NCBI RefSeq assembly: GCF_020873875.1
Contig: NZ_JAHWGU010000028.1
Coordinates: 1-64,000, forward strand
Origin: Actinoplanes sp. DH11
Lineage (GTDB): Bacteria; Actinomycetota; Actinomycetes; Mycobacteriales; Micromonosporaceae
Direction: 5' to 3'
DNA: 64,000 nucleotides
Positions 1 to 7,508 of this stretch are shown here, piece after piece. Below the pieces are notes generated by a model. It was not told the DNA's origin. It worked only from the letters and a program-made list of their open reading frames with translations, and did no database searches. Position numbers and translations under genes: made by a program. Position 1 is the stretch's first letter. Every line of letters begins with the position of its first letter.

Positions 1-310
1 CGTGGGTGACAGCTGGTTGGGTCGGCTGTCGCTGGTGGTTGTTTGGGTGGCTTGCGGGCAGCCGTGGGTGACAGCTGGTTGGGTCGGCTGTCGCTGGTGG
101 TTGTTTGGGTGGCTTGCGGGCAGCCGTGGGTGACAGCTGGTTGGGTCGGCTGTCGCTGGTGGTTGTTTGGGTGGCTTGCGGGCAGCCGTAGGTGACAGCT
201 GGGCGGGCCGGCTGTCGTGCATGGCTGCTGGATTTGCTTTTGGGCAGCCGTGGGTGACAGCCCGTTGGCTGGCTGTCGTTCATGGCTGCCGGGACTTGTC
301 CGGACGGTCT
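1..310. repeat. 62-bp tandem repeat array
   Basis: Units begin at 1, 63, 125, 187 and 249. The first three are essentially identical, the fourth diverges in its second half, and the fifth is degenerate. Each unit carries an inverted repeat GACAGC...GCTGTC about 23 bp long. The arms are kept in the divergent units while the loop changes. The array starts at the window edge, so its true length is unknown. No open frame of recognisable protein runs through it. Confidence 0.9.
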
Positions 311-536
311 CAGGAGAAACCGGCGCCTACCGCTCGCTGAGAAGGCCGCCCAGGCATTCGACGCGATCGCGCCAGCCGGGGGTGGTGGCTGTGCGGCAGT
401 TCATGCTCGATCGACGATGCGGACGCGCAGAGCCGCCCCGCGACTGCCGGAAGCGGCCCGCGAAATACCGCGAGCGGCCCGGCGGAATGCCGGGAGCGGA
501 TTCGGGGACGCCGGGACGGCTCTGTGCGCGTTGTGA
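311..536. other. Intergenic, no gene recognised
   Basis: GC-rich sequence between the tandem repeats and the stop codon of the ABC-F gene. Short open frames here encode arginine/alanine-rich strings typical of antisense GC-rich DNA. It holds several short GCGGCCCGC-type inverted segments near 450-490 that could act as a terminator for the leftward ABC-F transcript, but there is no T-tract. Confidence 0.5.
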
Positions 537-2084
537 TCAGCTCAGGTTCAGGTGGGGCCAGTGTGCGGTGTCGCGCAGCAGCTGGCGGTCGTGGGTGGCC
601 ACCACCACCGCGGCCCGGGTGGTCATGAGGGCCGCGGTGAGTTCGTCGACCAGCGCGACGGACAGGTGGTTCGTCGGCTCGTCGAGCAGCAGTACCGGCG
701 GGGCCGCCGCGACGCACAGGGCTAGGTCGAGGCGGCGTTGCTGGCCGGTGGAGAGCACCGGCACCGGCCGGTCCCATGCGGCGGCCGGCAGCAGCCCGAG
801 TTCCTCCGGGTCGGGGGTGTCGCCGGTGTTCGCCAGGTAGACCTCGCGGGCCGTGACCCCGGCGGGGTGCGCGGGGGATTCCTGGCTCAGGTACGCCGCG
901 CCGGTCCGGGCGGCCAGCAACCCGAGCAGCGTCGACTTGCCGGACCCGTTGGGGCCGGTGACCACCAGGCGGGCCCCGGGTGCCAGGGTGACCGTGCCCG
1001 GGTGGTCGAGGCGGCCCGGTACCCGCAGGTCGCCGACGACGATCTCGCCGGACCAGGGCGGAACCTCCGGCAGGTGCAGGGCCGTCGGCGGCACCGGTGC
1101 GGTGACGGCGTGCGCCGCCAGGTCGTCGCGGCGCCGGTGCACCGCCTGCACCAGGCCGGGCGCCCGGCTGGCCCGCTTGTGCTTGCCGGTGCCCTTGTCC
1201 GGCCGCCAGCCGGTGATCAGGCGACTCCGGGCCTGCTCCAGATCGCGGGTGAGCCGGGTGTGTTCGGCCTGCTGATGCTCGTACTCCTCGATCCATCGCT
1301 GTCGCTCGGCGACGCGCCCGCTGACGTAGCCGGCATAGCCGCCGCCGTACACCCGGGGCCGGCCGTCGCGGCTCGGGTCCAGGTCCACGACGGTCGTGGC
1401 GACGTCCGTGAGCAGCGCCCGGTCGTGGCTGACCAGCACGACGCCGCCGGGGTGTGCGAGGAGCCGGGCGGTGAGGAACGCCAGCCCGGACGCGTCGAGG
1501 TGGTTGGTGGGCTCGTCCAGCAGCAGGAAGTCGTGCGCGGCGCCGAGCAGGCACGCCAGGCGTACCCGGTACCGCTGCCCGACGGAAAGTTCGGCGAGCG
1601 CACGGGTACGGTCGGTGACCGCCCCCAGTGCCTCCAACGCCACCTGGACGCGGCGGTCCGCATCCCAGGCGTCGAGCAGGTCCGCCGCCTCGATCGCCGT
1701 GGCGTAGGCGTCCCCGGCACCGGGCTCGCCGGCTGCCAGGCCGACGGCCGCGGCCTCGACCGCGGACAGCACCGCGCGTACGGTGGCCAGTTCCTGGTCG
1801 ATCAGGTCGCCGACCGTGCCGACCGGTGGGATCTCCTGTTCGGCGGTGCCGACGGTGCCGGTCAGGCGTACCGTGCCGTGATCGGCCGGCAACCGGCCGA
1901 CGAGGGTGTGCAGCAGGGTGGACTTGCCCCGGCCGTTCTCACCGACGACGCCGACCCGGCTGCCGGGGGAGACGGTGAGGTCGAGCCCGGTCAGGACGGG
2001 ACGGCCGCCCCGGTTGACGTGCAGGCCGGTGGCGACGAGCTGCGCCTGGGCGCGGGCGGGCAGGGTGATGGTGACAGCGGACAT
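537..2084 (-). CDS. ABC-F family ATP-binding protein (ribosome protection type)
   Basis: A soluble protein of 515 residues with two ABC cassettes and no membrane segments, the ABC-F layout. Cassette 1 has Walker A GENGRGKST (48-56), signature LSVGQ (166-170) and Walker B with LLLDEPTNHLD (187-197). Cassette 2 has Walker A GPNGSGKST (377-384), signature LSTGQ and a second LLLDEPTNHL. The charged linker between them (about 255-330) includes WRPDKGTGKHKRAS, typical of the interdomain arm that enters the ribosomal E site. Known ABC-F proteins displace antibiotics from the 50S subunit or act as translation factors; resistance is inferred, and no drug can be named. The ATG at 2084 is preferred over the GTG at 2099 because GGAG lies nine bases upstream of it. 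Confidence 0.9.
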   Translation of the reverse strand: MSAVTITLPARAQAQLVATGLHVNRGGRPVLTGLDLTVSPGSRVGVVGENGRGKSTLLHTLVGRLPADHGTVRLTGTVGTAEQEIPPVGTVGDLIDQELATVRAVLSAVEAAAVGLAAGEPGAGDAYATAIEAADLLDAWDADRRVQVALEALGAVTDRTRALAELSVGQRYRVRLACLLGAAHDFLLLDEPTNHLDASGLAFLTARLLAHPGGVVLVSHDRALLTDVATTVVDLDPSRDGRPRVYGGGYAGYVSGRVAERQRWIEEYEHQQAEHTRLTRDLEQARSRLITGWRPDKGTGKHKRASRAPGLVQAVHRRRDDLAAHAVTAPVPPTALHLPEVPPWSGEIVVGDLRVPGRLDHPGTVTLAPGARLVVTGPNGSGKSTLLGLLAARTGAAYLSQESPAHPAGVTAREVYLANTGDTPDPEELGLLPAAAWDRPVPVLSTGQQRRLDLALCVAAAPPVLLLDEPTNHLSVALVDELTAALMTTRAAVVVATHDRQLLRDTAHWPHLNLS

Positions 2085-2199
2085 GCGGGTGTTCTCCACA
2101 CTGACGTGACGGGACGTGGTCAGGCGTGCGGTGCCGACCGGCGGCCTCGGACGTGTCTCGTCGACGAGGGCGGTTGCGGGCCGGACCAGGGTCCCGGTA

Positions 2200-2452
2200 T
2201 CAGAGGAAGAGCAGCTGCTGTATCACGCCGTAGACGGTAACACCGGCCACCCGACGGCCCCACGATCAGCAGTACGGCGATCATCACGAGGCCCAGCGCG
2301 AACGAGTCGACCAGCAGGGTCAGCGATCGGCGCAGATGCCGTCCGTGGGTGCGGCGCCGGATGAACAGCAGGGCCACCCCGCCCAGCGCGACGGCGCTCA
2401 CGGTGGTCAGCACCACGTTGTGCAGGACGGCGGCCGCGCCGGGCGCCTCCAC
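2200..2452 (-). pseudogene. Frameshifted small membrane protein
   Basis: From a GTG near 2452 the reverse strand encodes two hydrophobic helices separated by a basic loop (FIRRRTHGRHLRR). The frame then leaves coding character near 2243. A one-base shift restores a plausible C-terminus, VAGVTVYGVIQQLLFL, followed by TGA at 2200-2202. This reads as a small two-helix membrane protein with a single frameshift. A sequencing error would give the same picture. I do not recognise the family. It lies in a cluster of damaged genes. Confidence 0.4.
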
Positions 2453-2634
2453 GACGATCAGCCCGTGGGGGAGCAGACGGACGGGCCGGCTTCGGCACCC
2501 CCTGCGGTCGCCGCTCACGCTACGCCGACGGGCTCCCGGGTTCCAGGGCCGCGGCGCGGTTCCCGGCACACCAGAGAACCGCCCCCCGCAACGGCCTGTC
2601 CACCGCCTTACCGCGCCGGCCGCCGGCTGCGAGC

Positions 2635-3174
2635 GTGAACCGCATGAGAGCAACCGCAGTACGAATCCTGCACGAGTTGCGTGCCCGGATCCTGCGGCCG
2701 CTGGGGCTGCGCCACACGGACCTGCCGGTGACCACCGCGATCTGGGGGTCGCACGCGCACGGCTACTTCGTGATGGGTGATCCGCCGGGCGAGGTCGACC
2801 TCGCCTACATGTACCCGTGGGCGTGGGCAGCCGGCGGGCTGAACACCAGCGCGGACGACTCGGCAACCTTCTACCGGGCGTTGTTCACCGGGCGCCTCCT
2901 GGGTCCCCGGATGATGCGGGAACTGCGCCGGACCATCGAGGTGACCGACAGCGACCTGCCCAGCCGGTCCGGTCTGGGGGTGCAGCGCTGGACGCCGTGC
3001 GGGGTGGCCTGGGGTCACAGCGGCAACGTCGGCGGCTACGTCGTCTACACGTGGATCAGCCCGGACGCCCGGCACGAGACCGTCCTGATGATGAACGAGG
3101 ACCCGAAGACGGTGGGTGACGCGGCGAACGCGGCCTACTACGCCCTGCTCGACCGGTCCTTCTGCGAGAGGTGA
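2635..3174 (+). pseudogene. Truncated serine hydrolase (beta-lactamase/DD-peptidase fold), C-terminal part
   Basis: The open frame of 179 residues matches the C-terminal half of class C beta-lactamase/D-alanyl-D-alanine carboxypeptidase-like hydrolases (PF00144). It has RILRPLGLRHT, the region NTSADDSATFYRALFTGRLL, and the motif GHSGNVGGY, which corresponds to the third active-site box. The N-terminal half with the catalytic SxxK and YxN motifs is missing, and the upstream sequence does not supply it in any frame. The protein cannot be an active hydrolase, so I call it a remnant. Such proteins are normally 350-450 residues, secreted and act on peptidoglycan-like substrates. The next frame (3184) is also broken. 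Confidence 0.75.
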
Positions 3175-3183
3175 GGAACTTCG

Positions 3184-3746
3184 ATGAACACTCCCGTGAA
3201 TCCTCCGGCGCCGACCACGAGAGTCACCAGTGAGCAGCGGGTGGCGAAGCTGTTCGGGGTGGAGGGCGAGAGCTGGGCGCGGCACGCCAACCCGATGAGT
3301 GTCTGGACCCGGTTCGCGGTGCTGCCCCTGCTGGCACTGTCGACTGGGCCTCCAAGGGCGTCTTCGGCGAGCGTGTCTGGTCGGAACGCACCAGGGTGTC
3401 CGTCCCGGCGCAGTTCACTGCGGCCGCGCTGGCACCCACCTACGCCATCCAGCTTCTCGGGGCCATTCTGCTGGCGTACGGCCTGGTCCGTCTCGATCTG
3501 GTGAACACCGTCGCGGGCCTGGTGATCCTGTTGAGCGCCAAGGCGTGGTACATCGACCGCCAGGTGCTGCTCTTCGAGGACATGAAGCACCGCCACAGTG
3601 CGCCCGGTGGGAGTACTGATCGGGTACCGCGCGACAACGCAGCGCCCGCGGCTCTCGCCACCGGCGGCTACGCCCTCGGCCGTCGCTCCGATCTCCATCT
3701 CCGGGTCCGCCGGGCTTCCGCGCAGGGCGAGCCGAGGTGGCCTTGA
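3184..3746 (+). pseudogene. Broken DUF6653-like membrane protein gene
   Basis: The first frame encodes EQRVAKLFGVEGESWARHANP and VWTRFAVLPLLALS, which I recognise as the start of DUF6653-type membrane proteins. At about 3340 the coding frame changes and continues as DWASKGVFGERVWSERT, two hydrophobic helices and DRQVLLFEDMKHRH. The segment normally between (a transmembrane helix and loop) is absent. So the gene has lost an internal piece and is out of frame. The second frame ends at 3746 with a non-hydrophobic tail. The family has no known function. Confidence 0.65.
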
Positions 3747-3804
3747 CAGGCCTCGCGCCCCATGAAAATCTAACGCCGTTAGAAAATCTACCGACGTTAG
3801 GAAG
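3743..3804 (+). promoter_or_regulatory. Promoter with duplicated 18-bp operator
   Basis: A consensus -35 (TTGACA, 3743-3748) is followed by an 18-bp sequence repeated head to tail at 3765-3782 and 3783-3800 with two differences. Each copy ends in a palindrome: CTAACGCCGTTAG (3770-3782, perfect) and CTACCGACGTTAG (3788-3800, one mismatch). The first palindrome sits where the -10/+1 region should be. The second overlaps the Shine-Dalgarno AGGAAG (3799-3804). This is the geometry of a repressor operator, TetR/MarR-like in size. The regulator is not identified. Confidence 0.6.
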
Positions 3805-3809
3805 TAGTC

Positions 3810-4349
3810 ATGATCTTCCACAGCAATCGCGCGACGCTGAAGCCCTCGACGACCTCGGCGCGAAGATCGAGGAACCGCACCAGTGCCGCACCCGAGATGA
3901 CTGCTGTGCGCAACGCAGCGAATCTCGGCCGGCGCAGCGCGCAGGCCGACCGGATCGCCCGGGTGCTGACGAGCATCAACGCCTTCCTCACGCTCATAGC
4001 GCTCGGCCACGGCATCTACCGGCTCACCCAGGCCCCGCCCGACGAACTGATCGTGCAAGGCTGGCGCACCTTCGGGTTCCTGGTCTTCCTCGCCTTCTGG
4101 GTGATGGTCACCATCTGGCCGCGCCGGACGCCAGGAGCATGGGAACTCATGTTCGTCCACAAGGTGGCGATCACCACCTTCGCTCTGGCCCTTGCCGGCG
4201 TCCCCGAAGCACGGGAGACCGCGATGGTCGACGGGTGGCTGGTCGTCAGCGGCGCTGTGGCCTACGTCCTGACCCGGGGCTGGACCGCATGGCGGCCCCT
4301 GATCGACAAGCGCGCCACCGGCGCGGACCTCGCCCCGGCCCACGCCTGA
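3810..4349 (+). CDS. Hypothetical membrane protein
   Basis: A product of 179 residues. The first 30 residues are basic and low in complexity; the rest holds about four hydrophobic segments (INAFLTLIALGHGIYRL, FGFLVFLAFWVMVTIW, VAITTFALALAGV and WLVVSGAVAYVLT). The ATG at 3810 has AGGAAG five bases upstream. An internal ATG at 3897, just before the sequence TAVRNAANLGRR, is an alternative start with a more typical N-terminus but a poor ribosome site. I do not recognise the family. A tandem operator immediately upstream shows it is specifically regulated. A leader RNA and an oxidoreductase gene follow. Confidence 0.65.
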   Translation: MIFHSNRATLKPSTTSARRSRNRTSAAPEMTAVRNAANLGRRSAQADRIARVLTSINAFLTLIALGHGIYRLTQAPPDELIVQGWRTFGFLVFLAFWVMVTIWPRRTPGAWELMFVHKVAITTFALALAGVPEARETAMVDGWLVVSGAVAYVLTRGWTAWRPLIDKRATGADLAPAHA

Positions 4350-4360
4350 CCAACCTTCAA

Positions 4361-4511
4361 CCTAGTGTCCTAGGACGCCTTAGGGGCAGTGCGGCGAGCC
4401 GCACCGGGAACCCCGACGGACGGCTTCGCCAACCATCCCCGAAAAGAAGCTGTCACAAAAGACCGCCGGCCGGTGCCTCCATGCCTGACGCACGACAACA
4501 AGGAGGCACTC
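4361..4511 (+). ncRNA. Candidate structured leader RNA A (ribosome-site sequestering)
   Basis: The leader contains a palindrome GTCCTAGGAC (4367-4376), hairpin 1 GTGCGG-CGAG-CCGCAC (4389-4404), a linker, and hairpin 2 GGACGGCTTCGCC (4418-4430) followed by AACC and GAAAAG. The same elements with the same spacing recur at 6472-6553. Downstream, GTGCCTCC (4473-4480) is perfectly complementary to GGAGGCAC (4502-4509), which contains the Shine-Dalgarno of the oxidoreductase gene at 4512, with a 21-nt loop. The conserved 5' part plus a ribosome-site-hiding hairpin resembles a translational riboswitch. I know no named class that fits. The ligand is unknown. Confidence 0.55.
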
Positions 4512-5582
4512 ATGACCGAGAACGTCGTCGTGATCGGTGGGGGATACGCCGGGGTGCTGGCCGCGAACCGGCTGGCCCGTGATTCCCGGACGGCGGTCAC
4601 GCTGATCAACCCGCGGCCGTCGTTCGTGGAGCGGATCCGGCTGCACCAGCTGGTGGCCGGCACCCACCCGGCGTCCACCGGGTTCGACCGGGTGCTGTCG
4701 CCGAAGGTGCGGCTGCTGGTGGACACCGCGACCCGCATCGACGCGCCGGGGCGTGCGGTGGAGCTGGCGTCGGGCGGTGCGGCCGAATACGACTACCTGG
4801 TGTACGCGATCGGCAGCGCCGGCACGCCCGCGCCCGGTGCCGCGTACTCGATCGCGACGTGGGAGGACGCCCAGCGGTTGCGGGCGGCGCTGCACGCCAC
4901 GGACGGGCCGGTCACCGTGGTGGGTGGTGGTGCCACCGGCGTGGAGACGGCTGCCGAGCTCGCCGAACGGGGGCGCACGGTCACGCTGGTGTGTGGTGGC
5001 GTGCTGAACCCGTACCTGCATCCGTCGGGCCGCAAGGTGGTCGCCGGGCAGCTGGCCCGGCTGGGGGTGACGGTCCTGGAGAACGTGAAGGTCTCGTCGG
5101 CGACGGCGGGAGCGGTGCAGCTGGCCGACGGCGGTGAGCGGCCGAGCGCGGTGACGATCTGGACGACCGGGTTCGTCGTGCCGGATCTGGCGGCCCGGAG
5201 TGGGCTGAGCACGGACGCGATCGGCCGGTTGCGTACCGATGACACGCTGACCAGCGTCGACGACTCGCGGGTGGTGGCGGCCGGTGACTGCCTGGTGCCG
5301 TCGGACCGGCCGTTCCGGATGAGCTGCCAGGCCGCCGGGCAGCTGGGGCGGTACGCGCCGCGTACGGTGCTGGCGCGGATCGGGGGCCGGCAGCCGAAGC
5401 CGGTGTCGCTGTACTTCGCCGGTCAGTGTCTGAGTCTGGGCCGCCGGTCGGGTCTGGTACAGATGTCGGGCCTCAACGACGGTGCCCGGGGCTGGTACCT
5501 GCGTGGCGGTGCGGCAGCCCGGGTGAAGGAGTTCGTCTGCCGGGGCACGGTGAGTCAGCTGACCAGGGGGAGCCGGGGATGA
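4512..5582 (+). CDS. NAD(P)/FAD-dependent oxidoreductase (NDH-2-like)
   Basis: A 356-residue pyridine nucleotide-disulfide/NDH-2-like flavoprotein. The N-terminal FAD site is VVVIGGGYAGVLAANRLA; the second Rossmann motif VTVVGGGATGVETAAELAERG (about 135-155) binds NAD(P)H. A later segment VVAAGDCLVP is the conserved FAD-contacting GD motif. There is no CxxxxC redox pair, so it is not a disulfide reductase. The ATG at 4512 has AGGAGG six bases upstream, inside a predicted sequestering hairpin. Its TGA overlaps the ATG of the ECF41 gene (ATGA, 5579-5582), so the two are translationally coupled. ECF41 sigma genes commonly sit beside oxidoreductases or carboxymuconolactone decarboxylase-like genes, which supports a redox or detoxification role. 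Confidence 0.88.
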   Translation: MTENVVVIGGGYAGVLAANRLARDSRTAVTLINPRPSFVERIRLHQLVAGTHPASTGFDRVLSPKVRLLVDTATRIDAPGRAVELASGGAAEYDYLVYAIGSAGTPAPGAAYSIATWEDAQRLRAALHATDGPVTVVGGGATGVETAAELAERGRTVTLVCGGVLNPYLHPSGRKVVAGQLARLGVTVLENVKVSSATAGAVQLADGGERPSAVTIWTTGFVVPDLAARSGLSTDAIGRLRTDDTLTSVDDSRVVAAGDCLVPSDRPFRMSCQAAGQLGRYAPRTVLARIGGRQPKPVSLYFAGQCLSLGRRSGLVQMSGLNDGARGWYLRGGAAARVKEFVCRGTVSQLTRGSRG

Positions 5583-6466
5583 GCGATGCCGCCACCGACG
5601 CGTTCGTCGCGCACCGCAATCTGTTGTTCACCGTCGCCTACGAGATGCTGGGTTCGGCGGCGGACGCCGAGGACGTGCTGCAGGAGACGTGGTTGCGCTG
5701 GGTGAAGGTGGACCTGGCGCAGGTGCGCGACGACCGCGCCTATCTGGTACGGATCACGACGCGGCAGGCGCTGAACCGGATGCGGACGGTGCAGCGGCGC
5801 CGGGAGGCCTATGTCGGGCCGTGGCTGCCGGAGCCGCTGCTGACGACGCCCGACATCGCGGATGACGTGGCGCTGGCCGAGCAGGTGTCGATGGCGTTGT
5901 TGCTGGTGCTGGAGACGTTGTCGCCGACGGAGCGGGCGGTGTTCGTACTGCGCGAGGCGTTCGGCGTCAGTTATGACGAGATCGCGGCGGCGGTGGACAA
6001 GTCGCCGGCGGCGGTGCGGCAGATCGCGAGCCGGGCCCGCCGGCACGTGGACGCGCGGCGGCCCCGGCAGGTGGTGCCGGCGCAACGGACGCGGGCGGTG
6101 CTGGACGCGTTCCGGCGGGCGCTGGAGACGGGCGATCCGCAGGCTCTGCTGAATGTGCTGGCGCCGGATGTGGTGCTGATCGCGGACGCCGGTGGGCGCA
6201 AGCAGTCCGCGCCGCGCCCGATCGTGGGTGCCGACAAGCTGGCCCGGTTCCTGCTCGCGGCGGGGACGCCGCGGACGGGTGGGGTGCTCAGTGCCTCGGC
6301 CACCACGATCAACGGGAGTCCGGCGTTGTTCCTGCACCTGGACGGGGTGGTGGACGGGGTGATGGCGGTTCGTATCGAGGACGAGCTGATCACCGGCATC
6401 TACTACGTGCGGAACCCGGACAAGCTGACCAGGGTTACCGAGGAGACGCCGCTGACTCTGCGGTGA
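5579..6466 (+). CDS. ECF41-family RNA polymerase sigma factor (SigJ type)
   Basis: A 295-residue sigma factor. Sigma region 2 is at the N-terminus (FTVAYEMLGSAADAEDVLQETWLRW) and region 4 at about 105-160 (LSPTERAVFVLREAFGVSYDEIA). A SnoaL/NTF2-like C-terminal domain follows, with DAGGRKQSA near 205 and NPDKL near the end. Those two positions correspond to the DGGGK and NPDKL motifs of the ECF41 family, whose C-terminal domain replaces a separate anti-sigma factor. It overlaps the upstream oxidoreductase by 4 bp. No anti-sigma gene is present, as expected for this family. Leader B begins a few bases after its stop. Confidence 0.93.
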   Translation: MSDAATDAFVAHRNLLFTVAYEMLGSAADAEDVLQETWLRWVKVDLAQVRDDRAYLVRITTRQALNRMRTVQRRREAYVGPWLPEPLLTTPDIADDVALAEQVSMALLLVLETLSPTERAVFVLREAFGVSYDEIAAAVDKSPAAVRQIASRARRHVDARRPRQVVPAQRTRAVLDAFRRALETGDPQALLNVLAPDVVLIADAGGRKQSAPRPIVGADKLARFLLAAGTPRTGGVLSASATTINGSPALFLHLDGVVDGVMAVRIEDELITGIYYVRNPDKLTRVTEETPLTLR

Positions 6467-6468
6467 CC

Positions 6469-6553
6469 TATCATCCTAGGATGCTTTACAGGTAGTGCGG
6501 CAAGCCGCACCAAGAACAAAAAGGACGGCTTCGCCGACCTGACCGGTGAAAAG
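6469..6553 (+). ncRNA. Candidate structured leader RNA B (terminator type)
   Basis: This is the second copy of the leader at 4361. It has palindrome CATCCTAGGATG (6472-6483), hairpin 1 GTGCGG-CAAG-CCGCAC (6495-6510) and hairpin 2 GGACGGC-TTC-GCCGACC (6523-6539). The 13-nt spacing between palindrome and hairpin 1 is identical in both copies; hairpin 1 arms are identical and its loop differs by one base. ACCTGAC (6537-6543) can pair with GTCAGGT (6566-6572), which would break the terminator at 6554. That is a classic anti-terminator choice. It lies between the ECF41 gene and the SDR gene. TATCAT (6469-6474) could be a -10 element. Confidence 0.55.
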
Positions 6554-6578
6554 CTGACGTGCCTCGTCAGGTTTTTCT
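6554..6578 (+). terminator. Intrinsic terminator in front of the SDR gene
   Basis: CTGACG (6554-6559) pairs perfectly with CGTCAG (6565-6570) around a 5-nt loop and is followed by GTTTTTCT. A U-rich tail is rare in this GC-rich window, so the signal stands out. It lies only 16 bases before the SDR start codon. That position fits attenuation of the SDR gene better than simple termination of the sigma gene. Confidence 0.8.
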
Positions 6579-6593
6579 GTCAGGGTCCCCGTC

Positions 6594-7508
6594 ATGGATC
6601 GTGATCTGGCAGGCAAGGTTGCTGTGGTGGCGGGGGCGACACGGGGTGCGGGGCGCCAGATTGCCGTGCAGCTCGGTGCCCGTGGGGCGACGGTGTACGC
6701 CACCGGCCGCAGCATCAGAGGGCAGCGTTCGGAGATGGACCGGCCGGAGACCATCGAGGAGACCGCTGAGCTGGTGACCGCGGCCGGTGGTACGGGGATC
6801 GCCGTCCAGGTCGATCACCTCGTCGCGGAGCAGGTGCGTGCCCTGGTGGAGCGCATCGACGCCGAGCAGGGGCGCTTGGACATCCTGGTCAACAACATCT
6901 GGGGTGCGGAGCTGTTGTTCAGCTGGGACCAGAAGCTGTGGGAGCACTCGTTGGACACCGGCCTGCACATCCTGCGGCTGGCGGTCGACACCCACATCAT
7001 CACCAGCCACTTCGCACTGCCGCTGCTGATCCGCCGACCGGGTGGCCTGGTGGTCGAGGTGACCGACGGCACCGCCGAGTACAACCGTACGACGTACCGG
7101 GCGACGTTCTTCTACGACCTGGCCAAGGCCTCGGTACTGCGCATGGCGTTCGCGCAGGCCCAGGAGCTGGCGGCGTTCGGTGCCACCGCGGTGGCTTTGA
7201 CGCCGGGGTGGATGCGTTCGGAGCTCATGCTGGAGCACTTCGGGGTCACCGAGGCGAACTGGGTCGACGCCACGGCAACGGAACCGCACTTCGCGATTTC
7301 GGAGAGTCCCGCCTTCGTCGGCCGGGCGGCCGCCGCGCTCGCGGCCGACCCGGATGTCGCCCGGTGGAACGGGCAGTCGCTGTCGAGCGGGCAGCTGGCT
7401 CAGGTCTACGGCTTCACCGATCTCGACGGTAGTCGTCCGGACTGCTGGCGGTACGTGGTCGAGGTGCAGGACGCCGGCAGGCCGGCGGACGTCACCGGTT
7501 ACCGATGA
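6594..7508 (+). CDS. SDR-family NAD(P)-dependent oxidoreductase
   Basis: A 304-residue short-chain dehydrogenase. The cofactor motif GATRGAGR is near residues 15-22, the NNIW motif (variant of NNAG) near 100, and the catalytic pair is Y-x-x-x-K in FFYDLAKA. A basic residue following YATGR suggests NADP(H) preference. The C-terminal extension (SESPAFVGRAAAALAADPDVARWNG) is characteristic of a subgroup of longer actinobacterial SDRs. The substrate is unknown. The ATG is preceded by a terminator-type leader, so expression is probably attenuated. Its 3' end overlaps the convergent WYL regulator by 10 bp. Confidence 0.9.
   Translation: MDRDLAGKVAVVAGATRGAGRQIAVQLGARGATVYATGRSIRGQRSEMDRPETIEETAELVTAAGGTGIAVQVDHLVAEQVRALVERIDAEQGRLDILVNNIWGAELLFSWDQKLWEHSLDTGLHILRLAVDTHIITSHFALPLLIRRPGGLVVEVTDGTAEYNRTTYRATFFYDLAKASVLRMAFAQAQELAAFGATAVALTPGWMRSELMLEHFGVTEANWVDATATEPHFAISESPAFVGRAAAALAADPDVARWNGQSLSSGQLAQVYGFTDLDGSRPDCWRYVVEVQDAGRPADVTGYR

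Noticed and set aside
1..310. Possible CRISPR array
   Set aside because: The repeats are contiguous 62-bp units with no unique spacers and no cas genes nearby.
4451..4478. ECF41-type promoter: TGTCACA heptamer in leader A
   Set aside because: The matching -10 CGTC is absent at the expected 16-17-bp spacing, and the second leader lacks the heptamer.
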